Shown: positions 27,531 to 38,587 of the stretch, one piece after another | Layout of the letters: each line of letters begins with the position of its first letter | Numbering within the stretch: position 1 is the first letter of the stretch | From: Bacillota bacterium | GTDB lineage: Bacteria > Bacillota > Dethiobacteria > DTU022 > PWGO01 | DNA: 64,000 bases | NCBI GenBank assembly: GCA_012518215.1 | Contig: JAAYSV010000020.1 | Coordinates: 1-64,000, forward strand | Direction of reading: 5' to 3' | Made by a program: the position numbers and the translations under genes | The notes under the pieces: model-generated | What the model saw: only the letters and a program-made list of their open reading frames with translations | Database searches by the model: none | What the model was told of the DNA's origin: nothing

Positions 27531-29394
27531 ACGGCAGGCGGCGAGGCTCCCGCTGCTCGAGAAGATAAAACAGTTCCCCACCCTTCCCGGCGTCTATCTG
27601 ATGAAGGACAGGGCGGGCCGGGTGATTTACGTGGGCAAGGCACGGAATCTCCGTGCCAGGGTAAATTCGTACTTCAGGCGCAACATCGGTGCCCGTCAGC
27701 AACTGCTTGTTTCCCGGATAGAGGAGATCGATTACATCTTGACTTCCACGGAGATGGAGGCCCTGATCACGGAAAATCAGATTATCAAGGAGTACCAGCC
27801 CCGCTACAATATCAGCCTGAAGGACGACAAGTCTTACCCCTACGCCCGGATTACACCGGAGCTTTACCCGCGGTTGGAAATGGTAAGATTACCCCTGGAA
27901 GACGAGAAGCGGCATGGCGCATATGAGCCCATCTATTTCGGCCCTTATACCGAAGCCCGCGCCCTTCGCCGTACGTTGCGTTTTCTGGATAAAATATTTC
28001 CTCTGCGCAGTTGCCGCCAGGACCTGGATGGGACTGAACGAGGCCGCCCCTGTTTGAATTACCAGATGAAACGTTGCCTCGGCCCTTGCCGTGGGAACGA
28101 AGCTGTACCCCCCGAAGAATATCGGGCTCTGGTCAACCAGGTCATTCTTTTCATGGAGGGGAAGCAGGGCGATCTGCTGGGAAGGATCGAGGCGCAGATG
28201 CACGATGCCGCCGCCAGGTTGGATTTCGAGACGGCCATGGTCCATCGTGACCGCCTCCATGACCTGCGCCGGGCTCTCGACAATCAGAAAGTGCTGGCTC
28301 TGCCTTCGGGCGATTATGATATCCTGGCTCTGATAAATATGGAAGAGGCAGCGGGGGCAGAGCCGGCATCCACGATTTCGGTTTACATGTTCCGTATCCG
28401 TGAGGGGCGTATGAAGGAGCGTGAACATTTCGTGTTGAAGGGGGCCGGGGGGATGCCCGAAGCGGAAATAATGGGCGGGTTCATCAAAAATTATTACAGC
28501 CGTGGGGTGCTTCTGCCCGCGGAGATCATCGTTTCGCACCGGCCCGACGATATGGAACTTCTGGAACAATGGCTTCACCGGATATACGATCTGAAAGTAA
28601 AAATAGTCCTTCCCCGGCGCGGTTTCCGCCGGGATCTACTGGAAAGATGCGTTCACGAGGGGTATCTTCTTGCCAGGGAGAAAGCCCGGAAAGGCGTACG
28701 GCCGGAGAGGGAGGAGGAAAGGCGGCGGTCCCTGGCTGCATTGGGCAAAATAGTGCAACGGGAAAACCTGTCGCGGCTGGAGGGTTACGATATTTCACAC
28801 TTGCAGGGTGGTGGAGCTGTCGGTTCAATGGTTGTATTCCAGGAGGGGGCGCCTTTCAAAAATGGTTATCGGCGTTTCCGTTTGCGCGGTGAATACGGGG
28901 GTGACGATTGTAGATCCTTGAGGGAGGTATTGCGGCGCAGGATGGAACATGGGGAGATGCCACGACCGGATCTGATCATGGTGGATGGGGGAGCAGCCCA
29001 GCTGAATGTCTTGACGGGTATTTTGCGGGAGAAAGGGTGGGGTGATGTGTCCGCCATTGCCCTTGCAGAAAAAAAAGAAGAAATCTACCTTCCCGAGGAA
29101 AAAGAACCGCTGCACCTTCCCCTTCAAAACCCGGCGGTGAACTTGCTGCGCAAGATCAGAGACGAGGCCCACCGTTTTGCACTGGCCTACCATCGCCGGG
29201 TCCGGGGCAAGGAGGCCCTGCTTTCCTCCCTGGACCGTATTCCGGGCATCGGCAAAAAACGGAAAGCGGAACTTCTTCGCCATTTCGGGGGGATGGGAGC
29301 TTTGCTGAAGGCTTCACCGGAAGAGATCCGCAGGGTCAAGGGTTTCGGCAAGGAACTCTCCCGGGCAGTTTATGATTTCCTGCATCGGCAGTGA
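27520..29394 (+). CDS. uvrC: UvrABC excinuclease subunit C
   Basis: UvrC makes both incisions around the lesion. The 624-residue protein begins with the GIY-YIG nuclease domain ([23 protein letters not shown]), has the cysteine-containing C-rich region, a UVR domain (about 205-240), the RNase H-like domain with [15 protein letters not shown], and two C-terminal helix-hairpin-helix motifs ([13 protein letters not shown]). GTG 27520 overlaps uvrA by 11 bases, so uvrB-uvrA-uvrC form one operon. Confidence 0.97.
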   Translation: MSDERQAARLPLLEKIKQFPTLPGVYLMKDRAGRVIYVGKARNLRARVNSYFRRNIGARQQLLVSRIEEIDYILTSTEMEALITENQIIKEYQPRYNISLKDDKSYPYARITPELYPRLEMVRLPLEDEKRHGAYEPIYFGPYTEARALRRTLRFLDKIFPLRSCRQDLDGTERGRPCLNYQMKRCLGPCRGNEAVPPEEYRALVNQVILFMEGKQGDLLGRIEAQMHDAAARLDFETAMVHRDRLHDLRRALDNQKVLALPSGDYDILALINMEEAAGAEPASTISVYMFRIREGRMKEREHFVLKGAGGMPEAEIMGGFIKNYYSRGVLLPAEIIVSHRPDDMELLEQWLHRIYDLKVKIVLPRRGFRRDLLERCVHEGYLLAREKARKGVRPEREEERRRSLAALGKIVQRENLSRLEGYDISHLQGGGAVGSMVVFQEGAPFKNGYRRFRLRGEYGGDDCRSLREVLRRRMEHGEMPRPDLIMVDGGAAQLNVLTGILREKGWGDVSAIALAEKKEEIYLPEEKEPLHLPLQNPAVNLLRKIRDEAHRFALAYHRRVRGKEALLSSLDRIPGIGKKRKAELLRHFGGMGALLKASPEEIRRVKGFGKELSRAVYDFLHRQ

Positions 29395-29444
29395 AACGAT
29401 ATGATATAATTAATTGAATCATGAATGAAACTGGGGGTTTGGGT

Positions 29445-30248
29445 ATGGCTTATCGTCTCATAGTAATGGATCTGGATGAGACCCTCCTGGGTCAGAATTT
29501 CGAGATATCCGAAAGGAATCTTTCGGCGATAAAGAAAGCACAGGACAGAGGGATCAAGGCGACGATAGCTACGGGGAGGATGTTCAGGTCCAGCTTGCCT
29601 TACATCAAGCGGTTGAAAATCAGGGAGCCGGTGATCGTCTATCACGGAGCGATGGTCAGGGCGGTTGAAACAGGGGAGGATCTTTATCATTATCCCATCG
29701 ATTACGAGATGGCCCTGCCGATCGTGGAGGCAGCGGAGGAATTTGGTTATCATGTCAATCTCTATGCGGATGACCAGGTTCATATCAAGGAAGAGGGTCA
29801 GTTCTCGCGCCTTTACCAGAAAATCGCCGCCGTGGAAGTTAAACCGGTGGGCAGCTTGCACAGATACCTGGAAAATACCGGTACAAGCCCGACAAAACTG
29901 TCAATCATCGATTTCGATGGCAATCTGGCGCGGATGGAATCATTCCTGCAAGAAAAATATGGGCGCCGCCTGGTGGTAACCAAATCACTCGGCTATTTCC
30001 TGGAAGTTACACACCCGAGGGCAACCAAGGGGCAGGCCCTGGAATTCCTGGCAGGAAAGATGGGGATAAAAGCCGAGGAGATAGCGGCTTTTGGCAATAG
30101 TTACAATGATATAGACATGCTCGAGTATGTTGGCCTGGGGGTCGTGGTCGATAATGCGCCGCCCGTGATCAAGGAGGTGGCCGATCTGGTTACCGGATCC
30201 AACGTCGAGGACGGGGTAGCGGAAGCGATAGAGAATTATATTATCTGA
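29445..30248 (+). CDS. Cof-type HAD-IIB hydrolase
   Basis: A 267-residue phosphatase of the haloacid dehalogenase superfamily. Motif I is VMDLDETLL with the nucleophile and acid/base aspartates, motif II is TIATGRM, motif III the lysine in TKGQALEFL, and motif IV GNSYNDIDML. The alpha/beta cap between motifs II and III assigns class IIB (Cof type). Substrates of this group are diverse sugar phosphates and flavin or pyridoxal phosphates and cannot be predicted. ATG 29445 is preferred over ATG 29421 because GGGGG is then correctly spaced. Confidence 0.88.
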   Translation: MAYRLIVMDLDETLLGQNFEISERNLSAIKKAQDRGIKATIATGRMFRSSLPYIKRLKIREPVIVYHGAMVRAVETGEDLYHYPIDYEMALPIVEAAEEFGYHVNLYADDQVHIKEEGQFSRLYQKIAAVEVKPVGSLHRYLENTGTSPTKLSIIDFDGNLARMESFLQEKYGRRLVVTKSLGYFLEVTHPRATKGQALEFLAGKMGIKAEEIAAFGNSYNDIDMLEYVGLGVVVDNAPPVIKEVADLVTGSNVEDGVAEAIENYII

Positions 30249-30276
30249 CCGGTTGTGGCCAGGGGGAGACAGGCAG

Positions 30277-31026
30277 TTGGCAGAAATGAAAATTGATGCG
30301 GATCTGCATGTTCATACGGTGGCCAGTGGGCATGCATACAGCACCGTGAACGAGATATGCGCCGTGGCGGCGCGGAAAGGGCTGCAACTGGTGGCTATCA
30401 CCGATCACGGGCCGGCCATGCCCGGGGGGCCTCACCGTTACTATTTCGGGAACCTGCAAGTACTGCCGCAAAATATAGAGGGAGTTCGGGTTCTTTCCGG
30501 CGTGGAGGCCAACATCATCAACTTTGATGGGGAGCTTGACCTCTCTGTTTTTTACCTTCGGAGGCTGGATCTGGTCTGGGCAGGTTTGCATCAACCCTGT
30601 ATCCGGCCCGGCAGCCGTGCCGAAAATACCGGGGCCCTGGTTAAAGCGCTGGACAATCCCCTGGTGGACGGGGTCGTGCATCCGGGCAACCCGGAATTTG
30701 CCATCGATGCCGAAGAGTTGGTTCTGAAAGCGGGGGAAGAACGCAAGCTGATCGAGATCAACAACAATTCATTTGCGGTACGTCCCGGAAGCCGGGAAAA
30801 TTGCCTGCGGATTGCAACCCTGGCGAGAGCACAGGGCTGTCTGGTGGCAGCCAATAGCGATGCCCATTTTTCCGAAGATGTTGGCTGTCTGGACAGTGCC
30901 CTGGAATTGTTGAAAGAAGCCGGGGTACCCGGGGGACAGATTATCAATATGGATGCTGCCCGGGTTGTTGATTATGTGGAGAAACGCCGTTGCATGAAGG
31001 AACAATGGTATCAGAAGGCTTTCTGA
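30277..31026 (+). CDS. PHP-domain phosphoesterase (YcdX-like)
   Basis: A 249-residue PHP-fold protein with the metal ligands visible: DLHVHTVASGHA at the N-terminus, ITDHGP, the glutamate in GVEAN, and NSDAHF near the end. These bind three metal ions in YcdX-type phosphatases. Substrate unknown. TTG 30277 follows AGGGGGAG at good spacing; ATG 30286 is an alternative. Its position just ahead of rapZ and whiA recurs in Clostridia. Confidence 0.85.
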   Translation: MAEMKIDADLHVHTVASGHAYSTVNEICAVAARKGLQLVAITDHGPAMPGGPHRYYFGNLQVLPQNIEGVRVLSGVEANIINFDGELDLSVFYLRRLDLVWAGLHQPCIRPGSRAENTGALVKALDNPLVDGVVHPGNPEFAIDAEELVLKAGEERKLIEINNNSFAVRPGSRENCLRIATLARAQGCLVAANSDAHFSEDVGCLDSALELLKEAGVPGGQIINMDAARVVDYVEKRRCMKEQWYQKAF

Positions 31027-31246
31027 TGGCTCCTGGAGAAGGAAAGGCAGAGGCGGCACTGCATGAGTATGAATGGGGCCGATCTCTATCCCGTTGGCTG
31101 GCCCATCGGATTACGGCAAGCGGGGAAAATTTTCAAAGCGCATGTGGCTGACGGGGTTCGATAAAAACAGGGCTGGAAGCTGGTGTTGCAGTATGTATGC
31201 ATGTGGGCTTTGCGCCTGAAATCATATTGAACGGGGGGAAAGAAAG

Positions 31247-32107
31247 GTGAACGATATACAATTCGTTCTTATCACCGGCCTTTCCGGGGCTGGAAAGAGC
31301 TGCGCGGTGAATTGTTTCGAGGATCTGGGTTATTTCTGTGTGGACAATCTTCCCCCGCTCCTGATTCCCAAATTTGCGGAGATGTGCCTCCAATCGGAAG
31401 GGAAAGTAAATCGGGTTGCCCTCGTCTGTGATGTTCGTGGGCGTGACTTTTTCACACACCTCTTTGAAAGCCTGGCCGAACTGGAGGCGGACGGTTTCCG
31501 CTACAAGATACTGTTTCTCGAGTCTTCCAGTGATGTGCTGGTGCGCAGATACAAGGAGACGCGGCGACGTCATCCTTTGAAGAAGAGCACTATCCTGGAG
31601 TCAATTGGCAAAGAGGTCAAGATACTGAGTGAGATAAGGGGTAAGGCTACCAGTATCATCGATACTTCATTCCTGACTCCCAACGAACTCCGTGACAGGA
31701 TCATCTCCCTCTATGCTGAAAATCGGCGGGAGAAGAGCTTGCAGGTGACGCTTGTTTCTTTCGGGTACAAACATTCAATACCTTCAGATTGTGATCTGGT
31801 TTTTGATGTTCGCTTTCTGCCCAATCCCCATTATGTTGAACACCTCAAACCCTTGACGGGCAACGATACGGCGGTCAAGGATTATGTGTGCAAATGGCCG
31901 ATCACCAGGATTTTTTTGCAAAAACTCGGGGAGATGTTGACGTTTCTGATCCCACATTATGTCAGCGAGGGGAAGAGCCACCTGATCATCGGGATTGGCT
32001 GTACGGGGGGACGGCATCGTTCGGTGACGATTGCCAATGAACTCTTCCATTTTCTGCAGCAGGAAGGTTGTTCCCTGGCAATCGAACATCGGGATATTGA
32101 CAAATAA
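31247..32107 (+). CDS. rapZ: RNase adapter / nucleotide-binding protein RapZ (YvcJ)
   Basis: A 286-residue RapZ/YvcJ homologue. It has Walker A GLSGAGKS near residue 11, a Walker B-like region, VDNLPP, and a C-terminal domain with GIGCTGGRHRSV, which binds a sugar-phosphate or nucleotide ligand in this family. In E. coli RapZ steers RNase E to GlmZ RNA; in B. subtilis YvcJ is linked to competence and phosphate signalling. The start is GTG 31247 behind GGGGGGAAAG. It is followed 12 bases later by whiA. Confidence 0.94.
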   Translation: MNDIQFVLITGLSGAGKSCAVNCFEDLGYFCVDNLPPLLIPKFAEMCLQSEGKVNRVALVCDVRGRDFFTHLFESLAELEADGFRYKILFLESSSDVLVRRYKETRRRHPLKKSTILESIGKEVKILSEIRGKATSIIDTSFLTPNELRDRIISLYAENRREKSLQVTLVSFGYKHSIPSDCDLVFDVRFLPNPHYVEHLKPLTGNDTAVKDYVCKWPITRIFLQKLGEMLTFLIPHYVSEGKSHLIIGIGCTGGRHRSVTIANELFHFLQQEGCSLAIEHRDIDK

Positions 32108-32119
32108 AGGGTTGGTGTC

Positions 32120-33085
32120 ATGGCTGGGAAAATAACGACCTTTTCGCAGAAGGTGAAAAGTGAACTCTGTCGTACAAGGCCCCTTTTTCCATGTTGTACC
32201 CGTGCAGAATTGGGAGCCATAATCCACCTGCGTGGTTATATCACTCTCAACGAGCGGAAACCGATGTTGAATATAAGGCTGGACAGCAACGCATTGACCA
32301 GATATGTTTTCAAAACAATCAAGGAGACGGTCCATGCAGCCCCCGGGGTAATGTACCATGAAAGGGAAAAATGTGCGGGTTCATATTTTGTGATCCGCAT
32401 CCTGGATGAGGCTGTCCTGGAGAAACTGTTTTCATGTCTGGGGATGAAGAAACAGGGACAGTGGCTGGGGGTGCCCCGGGTCAATCCGCAGATGGTGCGG
32501 AACGGTTGCTGCCGGGGAAGTTACCTGCGGGGGGCATTTATGGCCGGAGGATCGATCAATTCGCCGCGGGCCGCTTACCACCTGGAAATATTTTCTGAAT
32601 ATGAAATCTACGCCCGCGAGATGCTCGAACTGATGCAAGAATTTGAAATTACCGCCTCGTTGCGCCGCCGGGAAAAAGGTTATTACGTTTATCTGAAAAA
32701 TGCGGAATCAATACTGGATTTTTTAAGACTCATCAGGGCCTATTCCCCTTTGATGCAGATGGAGGAGCAGCGGGTCTTCAAGAGTTTGCGAAACCATACA
32801 AATCGTCTGGTGAACTGCGAGACGGCCAACCTGAACAAGATCGTTGCGGCTTCCTGCAAACAGACAGAGGCCATCGAGGCTATTGCCCGGAGTATAGGAC
32901 TGGACAGGTTGCCCACCGGATTGAGGGAAGCTGCTATCTTGAGAATAGAACATCCCGAGGCTTCCCTCAAAGAATTGGGGGAGATGATGAATCCTCCGCT
33001 GAGCAAGTCGGGGATCAGTTACCGCCTTAAAAGGTTGAACAGGATAGCCGACCATATTTCGGGGCGCGGAGATAAGTCCTGTTGA
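32120..33085 (+). CDS. whiA: DNA-binding protein WhiA
   Basis: The 321-residue protein begins with TTFSQKVKSEL and contains two LAGLIDADG-like repeats followed by a helix-turn-helix (about 225-310), the layout of WhiA. It regulates division and sporulation in actinomycetes and affects division and chromosome segregation in Firmicutes. It normally lies in rapZ-yvcK-whiA; yvcK is absent here. Confidence 0.94.
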   Translation: MAGKITTFSQKVKSELCRTRPLFPCCTRAELGAIIHLRGYITLNERKPMLNIRLDSNALTRYVFKTIKETVHAAPGVMYHEREKCAGSYFVIRILDEAVLEKLFSCLGMKKQGQWLGVPRVNPQMVRNGCCRGSYLRGAFMAGGSINSPRAAYHLEIFSEYEIYAREMLELMQEFEITASLRRREKGYYVYLKNAESILDFLRLIRAYSPLMQMEEQRVFKSLRNHTNRLVNCETANLNKIVAASCKQTEAIEAIARSIGLDRLPTGLREAAILRIEHPEASLKELGEMMNPPLSKSGISYRLKRLNRIADHISGRGDKSC

Positions 33086-33110
33086 TTTTGGGAAAGATAG
33101 ATGACGGTTC

Positions 33111-33224
33111 ATGGGTAAAATAACGGTTGAACAACTTCAAAGCGGGGTTGGCACTGAAAGGAATTTGATTGTCACCGGGCGAAAAAAACAACCGGGAAGG
33201 GATGCAAAAGGGGTGGTGCGGTGA
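33111..33224 (+). CDS. Candidate 37-aa ORF overlapping the pgk start
   Basis: An ORF runs from ATG 33111 to a TGA at 33222-33224 that overlaps the GTG start of pgk (GTGA), an arrangement typical of translational coupling. The basic product (TGRKKQPGRDAKG near its end) matches nothing I know. The nearest purine run, GGGAAAG, is 14 bases upstream, which is too far for a confident ribosome site. It may be a leader peptide or chance. Confidence 0.25.
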   Translation: MGKITVEQLQSGVGTERNLIVTGRKKQPGRDAKGVVR

Positions 33225-34411
33225 AAAAGCTAACCTTGAAGGATGTGTCCGTGGAACGGAAGAGAGTACTCGTAAGAGTCGATTACAATGTCCCACTGGA
33301 TGGGGGAGTGGTAGCCGATGACGCACGGATCCGTGCATCGTTGCCAACCATTCGTTACCTTCTGGGAAAAAAAGCAAAGATCATCCTGCTCTCACATCTG
33401 GGAAGGCCGGCGGGTGAAGTCGTTGATGAATGGAGAATGGACCCTGTCGCCAGATGTCTGGAGAAGCTTCTGGGGATGAAGGTCAAGAAGATCGATTTCA
33501 CCGTGGGGCCTGAAGTGGAAAGATCTGTCCGGAACCTGGATGGCGGGGAGATCCTGCTACTCGAGAATGTGCGTTTCTTGCCCGGCGAGGAAAAGAATGA
33601 TCCGTTGCTGGCCGAAAAGATAGCTGCCCTGGCGGATATATTCGTGAATGACGCTTTCGGGACGGCACACCGTGCCCACGTTTCTACAACGGGAATAACC
33701 AGATATCTCCCGGCGGTGGCCGGGTTTCTCATGGAGAAAGAGATCACCACCCTCCGGAGATGCCTCGATCGCCCGGAAAGGCCCCTGACAGCTATCTTTG
33801 GCGGGGCCAAGGTCTCCGACAAGATCGGGGTTATCAACAAGTTCCTGGAGTTGGCCGACAATATTCTGATAGGTGGGGGGATGGCCAATACATTTTTAAG
33901 AGCCAAAGGGTACGACATGGCTTCCTCTTTTTATGAAGAGGGCAGGATTGAGAGTGCCAGGGAGTTGTTGAAAAAGATAAGGGCCGGGCGGAAACGGGTT
34001 TACCTGCCTGACGACCTGGTAATCGTTGAAGAGCTGGTCGCAGGTGCACCGTTCCGGACAGTTGCGGCGGATTCCGTAACCGGAGGATGGAAAGCCGTTG
34101 ATATCGGCCCTGGCACGATGGAGAGTTTCAGCGAGATAGTTGCCGCATCAGGAATGATAATATGGAATGGGCCGCTGGGGGTCTTCGAGTTGAGCCCTTT
34201 CGACCGCGGTACGGAAGCGGTAGCCAGGGCGGCAGTGGAAAGCAAAGCCTATCTACTGGTCGGTGGAGGAGACACTGCCGCTGCATTTGAGAGGTTTGGC
34301 ATTGCCGCGGAAGCCGACTACATATCCACGGGGGGAGGGGCTACCCTCGAATTTCTGGAAGGGAAAGAACTGCCGGGGATAGCGGCGTTGAAAGGGCTGG
34401 ATAAATACTAG
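33221..34411 (+). CDS. pgk: Phosphoglycerate kinase
   Basis: Pgk transfers phosphate between 1,3-bisphosphoglycerate and ADP in glycolysis and gluconeogenesis. The 396-residue enzyme shows RVDYNVPL, the LLSHLGRP substrate loop, FGTAHRAH, GGAKVSDKI and the ATP-binding VGGGDTAAA near the end. GTG 33221 has AAAGGGGTGG upstream. It opens a pgk-tpiA-gpmI-eno run that lacks the usual gap and cggR at its head. Confidence 0.97.
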   Translation: MKKLTLKDVSVERKRVLVRVDYNVPLDGGVVADDARIRASLPTIRYLLGKKAKIILLSHLGRPAGEVVDEWRMDPVARCLEKLLGMKVKKIDFTVGPEVERSVRNLDGGEILLLENVRFLPGEEKNDPLLAEKIAALADIFVNDAFGTAHRAHVSTTGITRYLPAVAGFLMEKEITTLRRCLDRPERPLTAIFGGAKVSDKIGVINKFLELADNILIGGGMANTFLRAKGYDMASSFYEEGRIESARELLKKIRAGRKRVYLPDDLVIVEELVAGAPFRTVAADSVTGGWKAVDIGPGTMESFSEIVAASGMIIWNGPLGVFELSPFDRGTEAVARAAVESKAYLLVGGGDTAAAFERFGIAAEADYISTGGGATLEFLEGKELPGIAALKGLDKY

Positions 34412-34429
34412 ATTGTAGGAGGTTGAATA

Positions 34430-35200
34430 ATGAACTTGATCATTGCAGCAAACTGGAAGATGCACAAGACCGTCGAGGAGACAAAGGAGTATGTGGAAAA
34501 ATTCAAGGTGTGGCAGGAGGAATTGTCCGGAAGCCAGGTAATCATCTGCCCGCCATTTACGGCCTTGTTGACTGCCAGGGAGGCGCTCTTCAAGACAGCT
34601 TTTCACCTTGGCGCCCAGAACATGATGTGGGAGAGCGAGGGGGCCTATACAGGGGAGATATCTCCGCTTATGCTGAGGGAACTGGGGGTGCGCTATGTGA
34701 TCATCGGCCATTCCGAACGACGGTGGGTCTTTGGTGAGACTGACGAGCAGATCAACAGAAAGATAAATGCGGCCCTGGAATACAATTTGATTCCCATTTT
34801 CTGCGTGGGGGAAACCATGGAGGATCACCAATCAGGGCGGATGAAGAAGGTCGTTCTGGGCCAGTTGCGGGAAGGTCTGAAGGGTATTGATACAGACAAA
34901 GTAAAAAACATGATCATTGCCTACGAGCCGGTCTGGGCTATCGGAACGGGGGTTGCCGCATCACAGGAAGATGCTGCGGCAGCGGCTGAATGTATTCTGG
35001 AAGAGATTGATCATATCTTCGAGGATAGAACCAGGGTCAAGATCCTGTATGGTGGCAGTGTCAATAAAGATAATATCGGTGATTTTGTTACCATTCCGGG
35101 CATCGAGGGCACCCTCGTCGGCGGTGCCAGCCTTCAGGCCGATGTATTTGCCGGGTTGATCAGGGCAGCCAACTCAGCGCGTGTTTACCGGGAGGTTTAG
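34430..35200 (+). CDS. tpiA: Triosephosphate isomerase
   Basis: TpiA interconverts dihydroxyacetone phosphate and glyceraldehyde 3-phosphate. The 256-residue protein has AANWKMHKT with the catalytic lysine, the catalytic histidine in IIGHSERR, the glutamate in AYEPVWAIGTG, and the phosphate loop YGGSVN. TAGGAGG precedes the ATG and pgk ends 18 bases upstream. Confidence 0.97.
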   Translation: MNLIIAANWKMHKTVEETKEYVEKFKVWQEELSGSQVIICPPFTALLTAREALFKTAFHLGAQNMMWESEGAYTGEISPLMLRELGVRYVIIGHSERRWVFGETDEQINRKINAALEYNLIPIFCVGETMEDHQSGRMKKVVLGQLREGLKGIDTDKVKNMIIAYEPVWAIGTGVAASQEDAAAAAECILEEIDHIFEDRTRVKILYGGSVNKDNIGDFVTIPGIEGTLVGGASLQADVFAGLIRAANSARVYREV

Positions 35201-35203
35201 CGA

Positions 35204-36811
35204 TTGTATCTTGCCAACAGGCCTGTAATCCTTGTTATCATGGATGGATGGGGATGCCGTGCCGAAAAAGAGGGAAATGCGATTGCCCATGCTTCAATTC
35301 CTTATTTGCGCCATCTCGGGGAATCATGCCCTTTTACCTTGCTGGGAGCTGCCGGGGAAGCTGTGGGATTACCGGAGGGCCAGATAGGCAATTCCGAGGT
35401 GGGGCATCTGAATATCGGGGCCGGGCGGATTGTTTATCAGGACCTGAGCCGCATCAACAATAGCATCGAGGCCGGTGTTTTCTTTGAAAACAAGATCATA
35501 AAGCAGACGCTGGAAACGGTGGGCAGAAAACGTTCTTCGCTTCACCTGATGGGGCTTCTTTCCGATGGGGGAGTCCACAGCCATATCGATCAATTGTTTG
35601 CCCTGTTGATAGCTGCCAGGCGTTTCGGTATGAAACAGAATGTATTTGTTCATGCCATCCTGGACGGCAGGGATGTCCCGCCGGCCAACGCTCTGAAGTA
35701 TATCAAGGAGCTCGATGAATTTTGCAGTGCAAATGCGGTGGGCCGGATTGCCAGCATTGCGGGGCGTTACTACGCAATGGATCGGGACAACCGTTGGGAA
35801 CGGACCAAAAAGGCCTACGATGCTTATGTATACGGGCAGGGGGTTCTTGCCAGGGATCCCTTCGCGGCTCTGGATGCGGCATATCGCAGGGGTGAGACCG
35901 ATGAGTTTGTTGCTCCGGTGTCCATCATTCAGCCGGGTGGGGATCCGATCAGGATAACCTCCGAAGATGCCATTCTGTTTTTCAATTTCCGGCCGGATAG
36001 GGTTCGCCAGATTGCCAGGGCTTTTCTGGAAAAGGAACTGGAGGAGTTTGACCGGGGGCCGGAAGCGGTGTTCCCTCTGGTGGTTACCATGACTGAATAC
36101 GACAAAAATTTTGATTGCCCCGTGGTTTTCCCTCCGGAATATTTGCGTGATACGTTGGGAGAATGGCTTTCCAAAAGCGGTTGCAAGCAGTATCGGCTGG
36201 CGGAAACAGAAAAATATGCTCATGTAACCTTTTTCTTCAATGGTGGCCGTGAGGAACCTTTCCCGGGGGAGGAGCGTTTCATGGTTCCTTCACCTGCCGT
36301 GGCCACCTATGATCTGCAGCCGGAGATGAGTGCACCCCGGGTGGCCCGGAAAGCCTGCCTGGAGATAGCGCGGCAGAAACATTCTTTCTTTGTTGTCAAT
36401 TTTGCCAATGCGGATATGGTCGGGCATACCGGAAACATGGAGGCCACGATCAAGGCAGTGGAAGCCGTAGATCGAGGGGTTGAATCGATTGCCGAACAGG
36501 CGTTGAAAAGTGGTTACTGGACACTCGTAACCGCCGATCACGGCAATGCCGACATGGTTCAGGATCCGGTCACGGGGAAACCGGTCACGGCGCATACCAC
36601 CAGTGCAGTTCCATTCATCTTGCTGGGAAAACAAAATATGTACAATCTGCGAAGCGGCGGTGTACTGGCGGATATCGCCCCCACGGTGCTGGAATTGATG
36701 GGGATGCCATTGCCGGAAGAGATGACGGGGAGAAGCCTGCTTCTGGAAAAAGGTTCTATCTCTACCGGGAAGCCGGACGGAAAACCGGGCACCCCCGGAA
36801 TTCCCATGTGA
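35204..36811 (+). CDS. gpmI: 2,3-bisphosphoglycerate-independent phosphoglycerate mutase
   Basis: GpmI interconverts 3- and 2-phosphoglycerate with two manganese ions. The 535-residue protein belongs to the alkaline phosphatase superfamily: VIMDGWG at the start, the nucleophile in QIGNSEVGHLNIGAGR, HAILDGRDVPP, and metal ligands in NADMVGHTG and TADHGNAD. Start TTG 35204 lies behind GGGAGG and only 3 bases after tpiA. The tail beyond residue 515 (SISTGKPDGKPGTPG) is longer than usual and looks disordered. Confidence 0.96.
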   Translation: MYLANRPVILVIMDGWGCRAEKEGNAIAHASIPYLRHLGESCPFTLLGAAGEAVGLPEGQIGNSEVGHLNIGAGRIVYQDLSRINNSIEAGVFFENKIIKQTLETVGRKRSSLHLMGLLSDGGVHSHIDQLFALLIAARRFGMKQNVFVHAILDGRDVPPANALKYIKELDEFCSANAVGRIASIAGRYYAMDRDNRWERTKKAYDAYVYGQGVLARDPFAALDAAYRRGETDEFVAPVSIIQPGGDPIRITSEDAILFFNFRPDRVRQIARAFLEKELEEFDRGPEAVFPLVVTMTEYDKNFDCPVVFPPEYLRDTLGEWLSKSGCKQYRLAETEKYAHVTFFFNGGREEPFPGEERFMVPSPAVATYDLQPEMSAPRVARKACLEIARQKHSFFVVNFANADMVGHTGNMEATIKAVEAVDRGVESIAEQALKSGYWTLVTADHGNADMVQDPVTGKPVTAHTTSAVPFILLGKQNMYNLRSGGVLADIAPTVLELMGMPLPEEMTGRSLLLEKGSISTGKPDGKPGTPGIPM

Positions 36812-36846
36812 TTGCCAGATAAACTTTCTTGATTGGCAGTCAGTAA

Positions 36847-38160
<1,314 letters not shown>

Positions 38161-38172
38161 TGAAAAAGTCGG

Positions 38173-38201
38173 TTGTTAAAAAAGTGCTACTATGTTAGAA
38201 T
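38173..38201 (+). promoter_or_regulatory. Promoter upstream of secG
   Basis: TTGTTA (38173-38178), 17 bases, then TAGAAT (38196-38201), placed 47 bases before the secG ATG. Confidence 0.6.
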
Positions 38202-38247
38202 ATCATTCGTTGGTCCGGGAAGGTTGTATCTGATGGAGGGATAGGTT

Positions 38248-38472
38248 ATGCGTATAGCCCTTACTGTTGTGCATGTATTGATCTGTGTGGCGCTGGTTGT
38301 TTCCGTGCTCCTGCAATCAGGAAGGAGTGCGGGGATATCAGGTGCTATCGGCGGAGGTGCGCAGACCCTCTTTGGCAAGAAAAAAGGCCTGGATGATCTG
38401 TTCAGCCGGATTACCACGGGGCTGGCGATAGCCTTCATGATCCTGGCCATCGTGTTGACGGTTTTGAAATAA
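38248..38472 (+). CDS. secG: Preprotein translocase subunit SecG
   Basis: A 74-residue protein with two membrane helices (about 3-22 and 53-73) and the family loop between them (VLLQSGRSAGISGAIGGGAQ, then LFGKKKGLDD). SecG is the accessory channel subunit of SecYEG. Its place between eno and an RNase R gene is a common Firmicute order. Confidence 0.94.
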   Translation: MRIALTVVHVLICVALVVSVLLQSGRSAGISGAIGGGAQTLFGKKKGLDDLFSRITTGLAIAFMILAIVLTVLK

Positions 38473-38514
38473 ATGGGCTGTTTCGAAGTATGATAGAAGT
38501 GTTTACCGGTAAAA

Positions 38515-38545
38515 TTGAAGTATTTCAAGAAATTTCGGGTATAAT
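38515..38545 (+). promoter_or_regulatory. Possible promoter in front of the secG-rnr terminator
   Basis: TTGAAG (38515-38520) and TATAAT (38540-38545) are 19 bases apart. A transcript from here would run straight into the hairpin at 38562, so it may be an attenuated promoter for the exonuclease gene, or the match may be chance. Confidence 0.35.
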
Positions 38546-38561
38546 ACAGGAAAAATAAGGC

Positions 38562-38587
38562 GGAGCAGGGAGGTCCTGCTCCTTTTT
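38562..38587 (+). terminator. Intrinsic terminator between secG and rnr
   Basis: GGAGCAGG (38562-38569) pairs perfectly with CCTGCTCC (38575-38582) around a 5-base loop, followed by TTTTT. It lies immediately before, and at its T tract overlaps, the first possible start of the next gene. Confidence 0.85.

Noticed and set aside
31063-31164. 33-codon ORF between the PHP gene and rapZ
   Set aside because: It has no well-placed ribosome site and no conserved feature that I can see.
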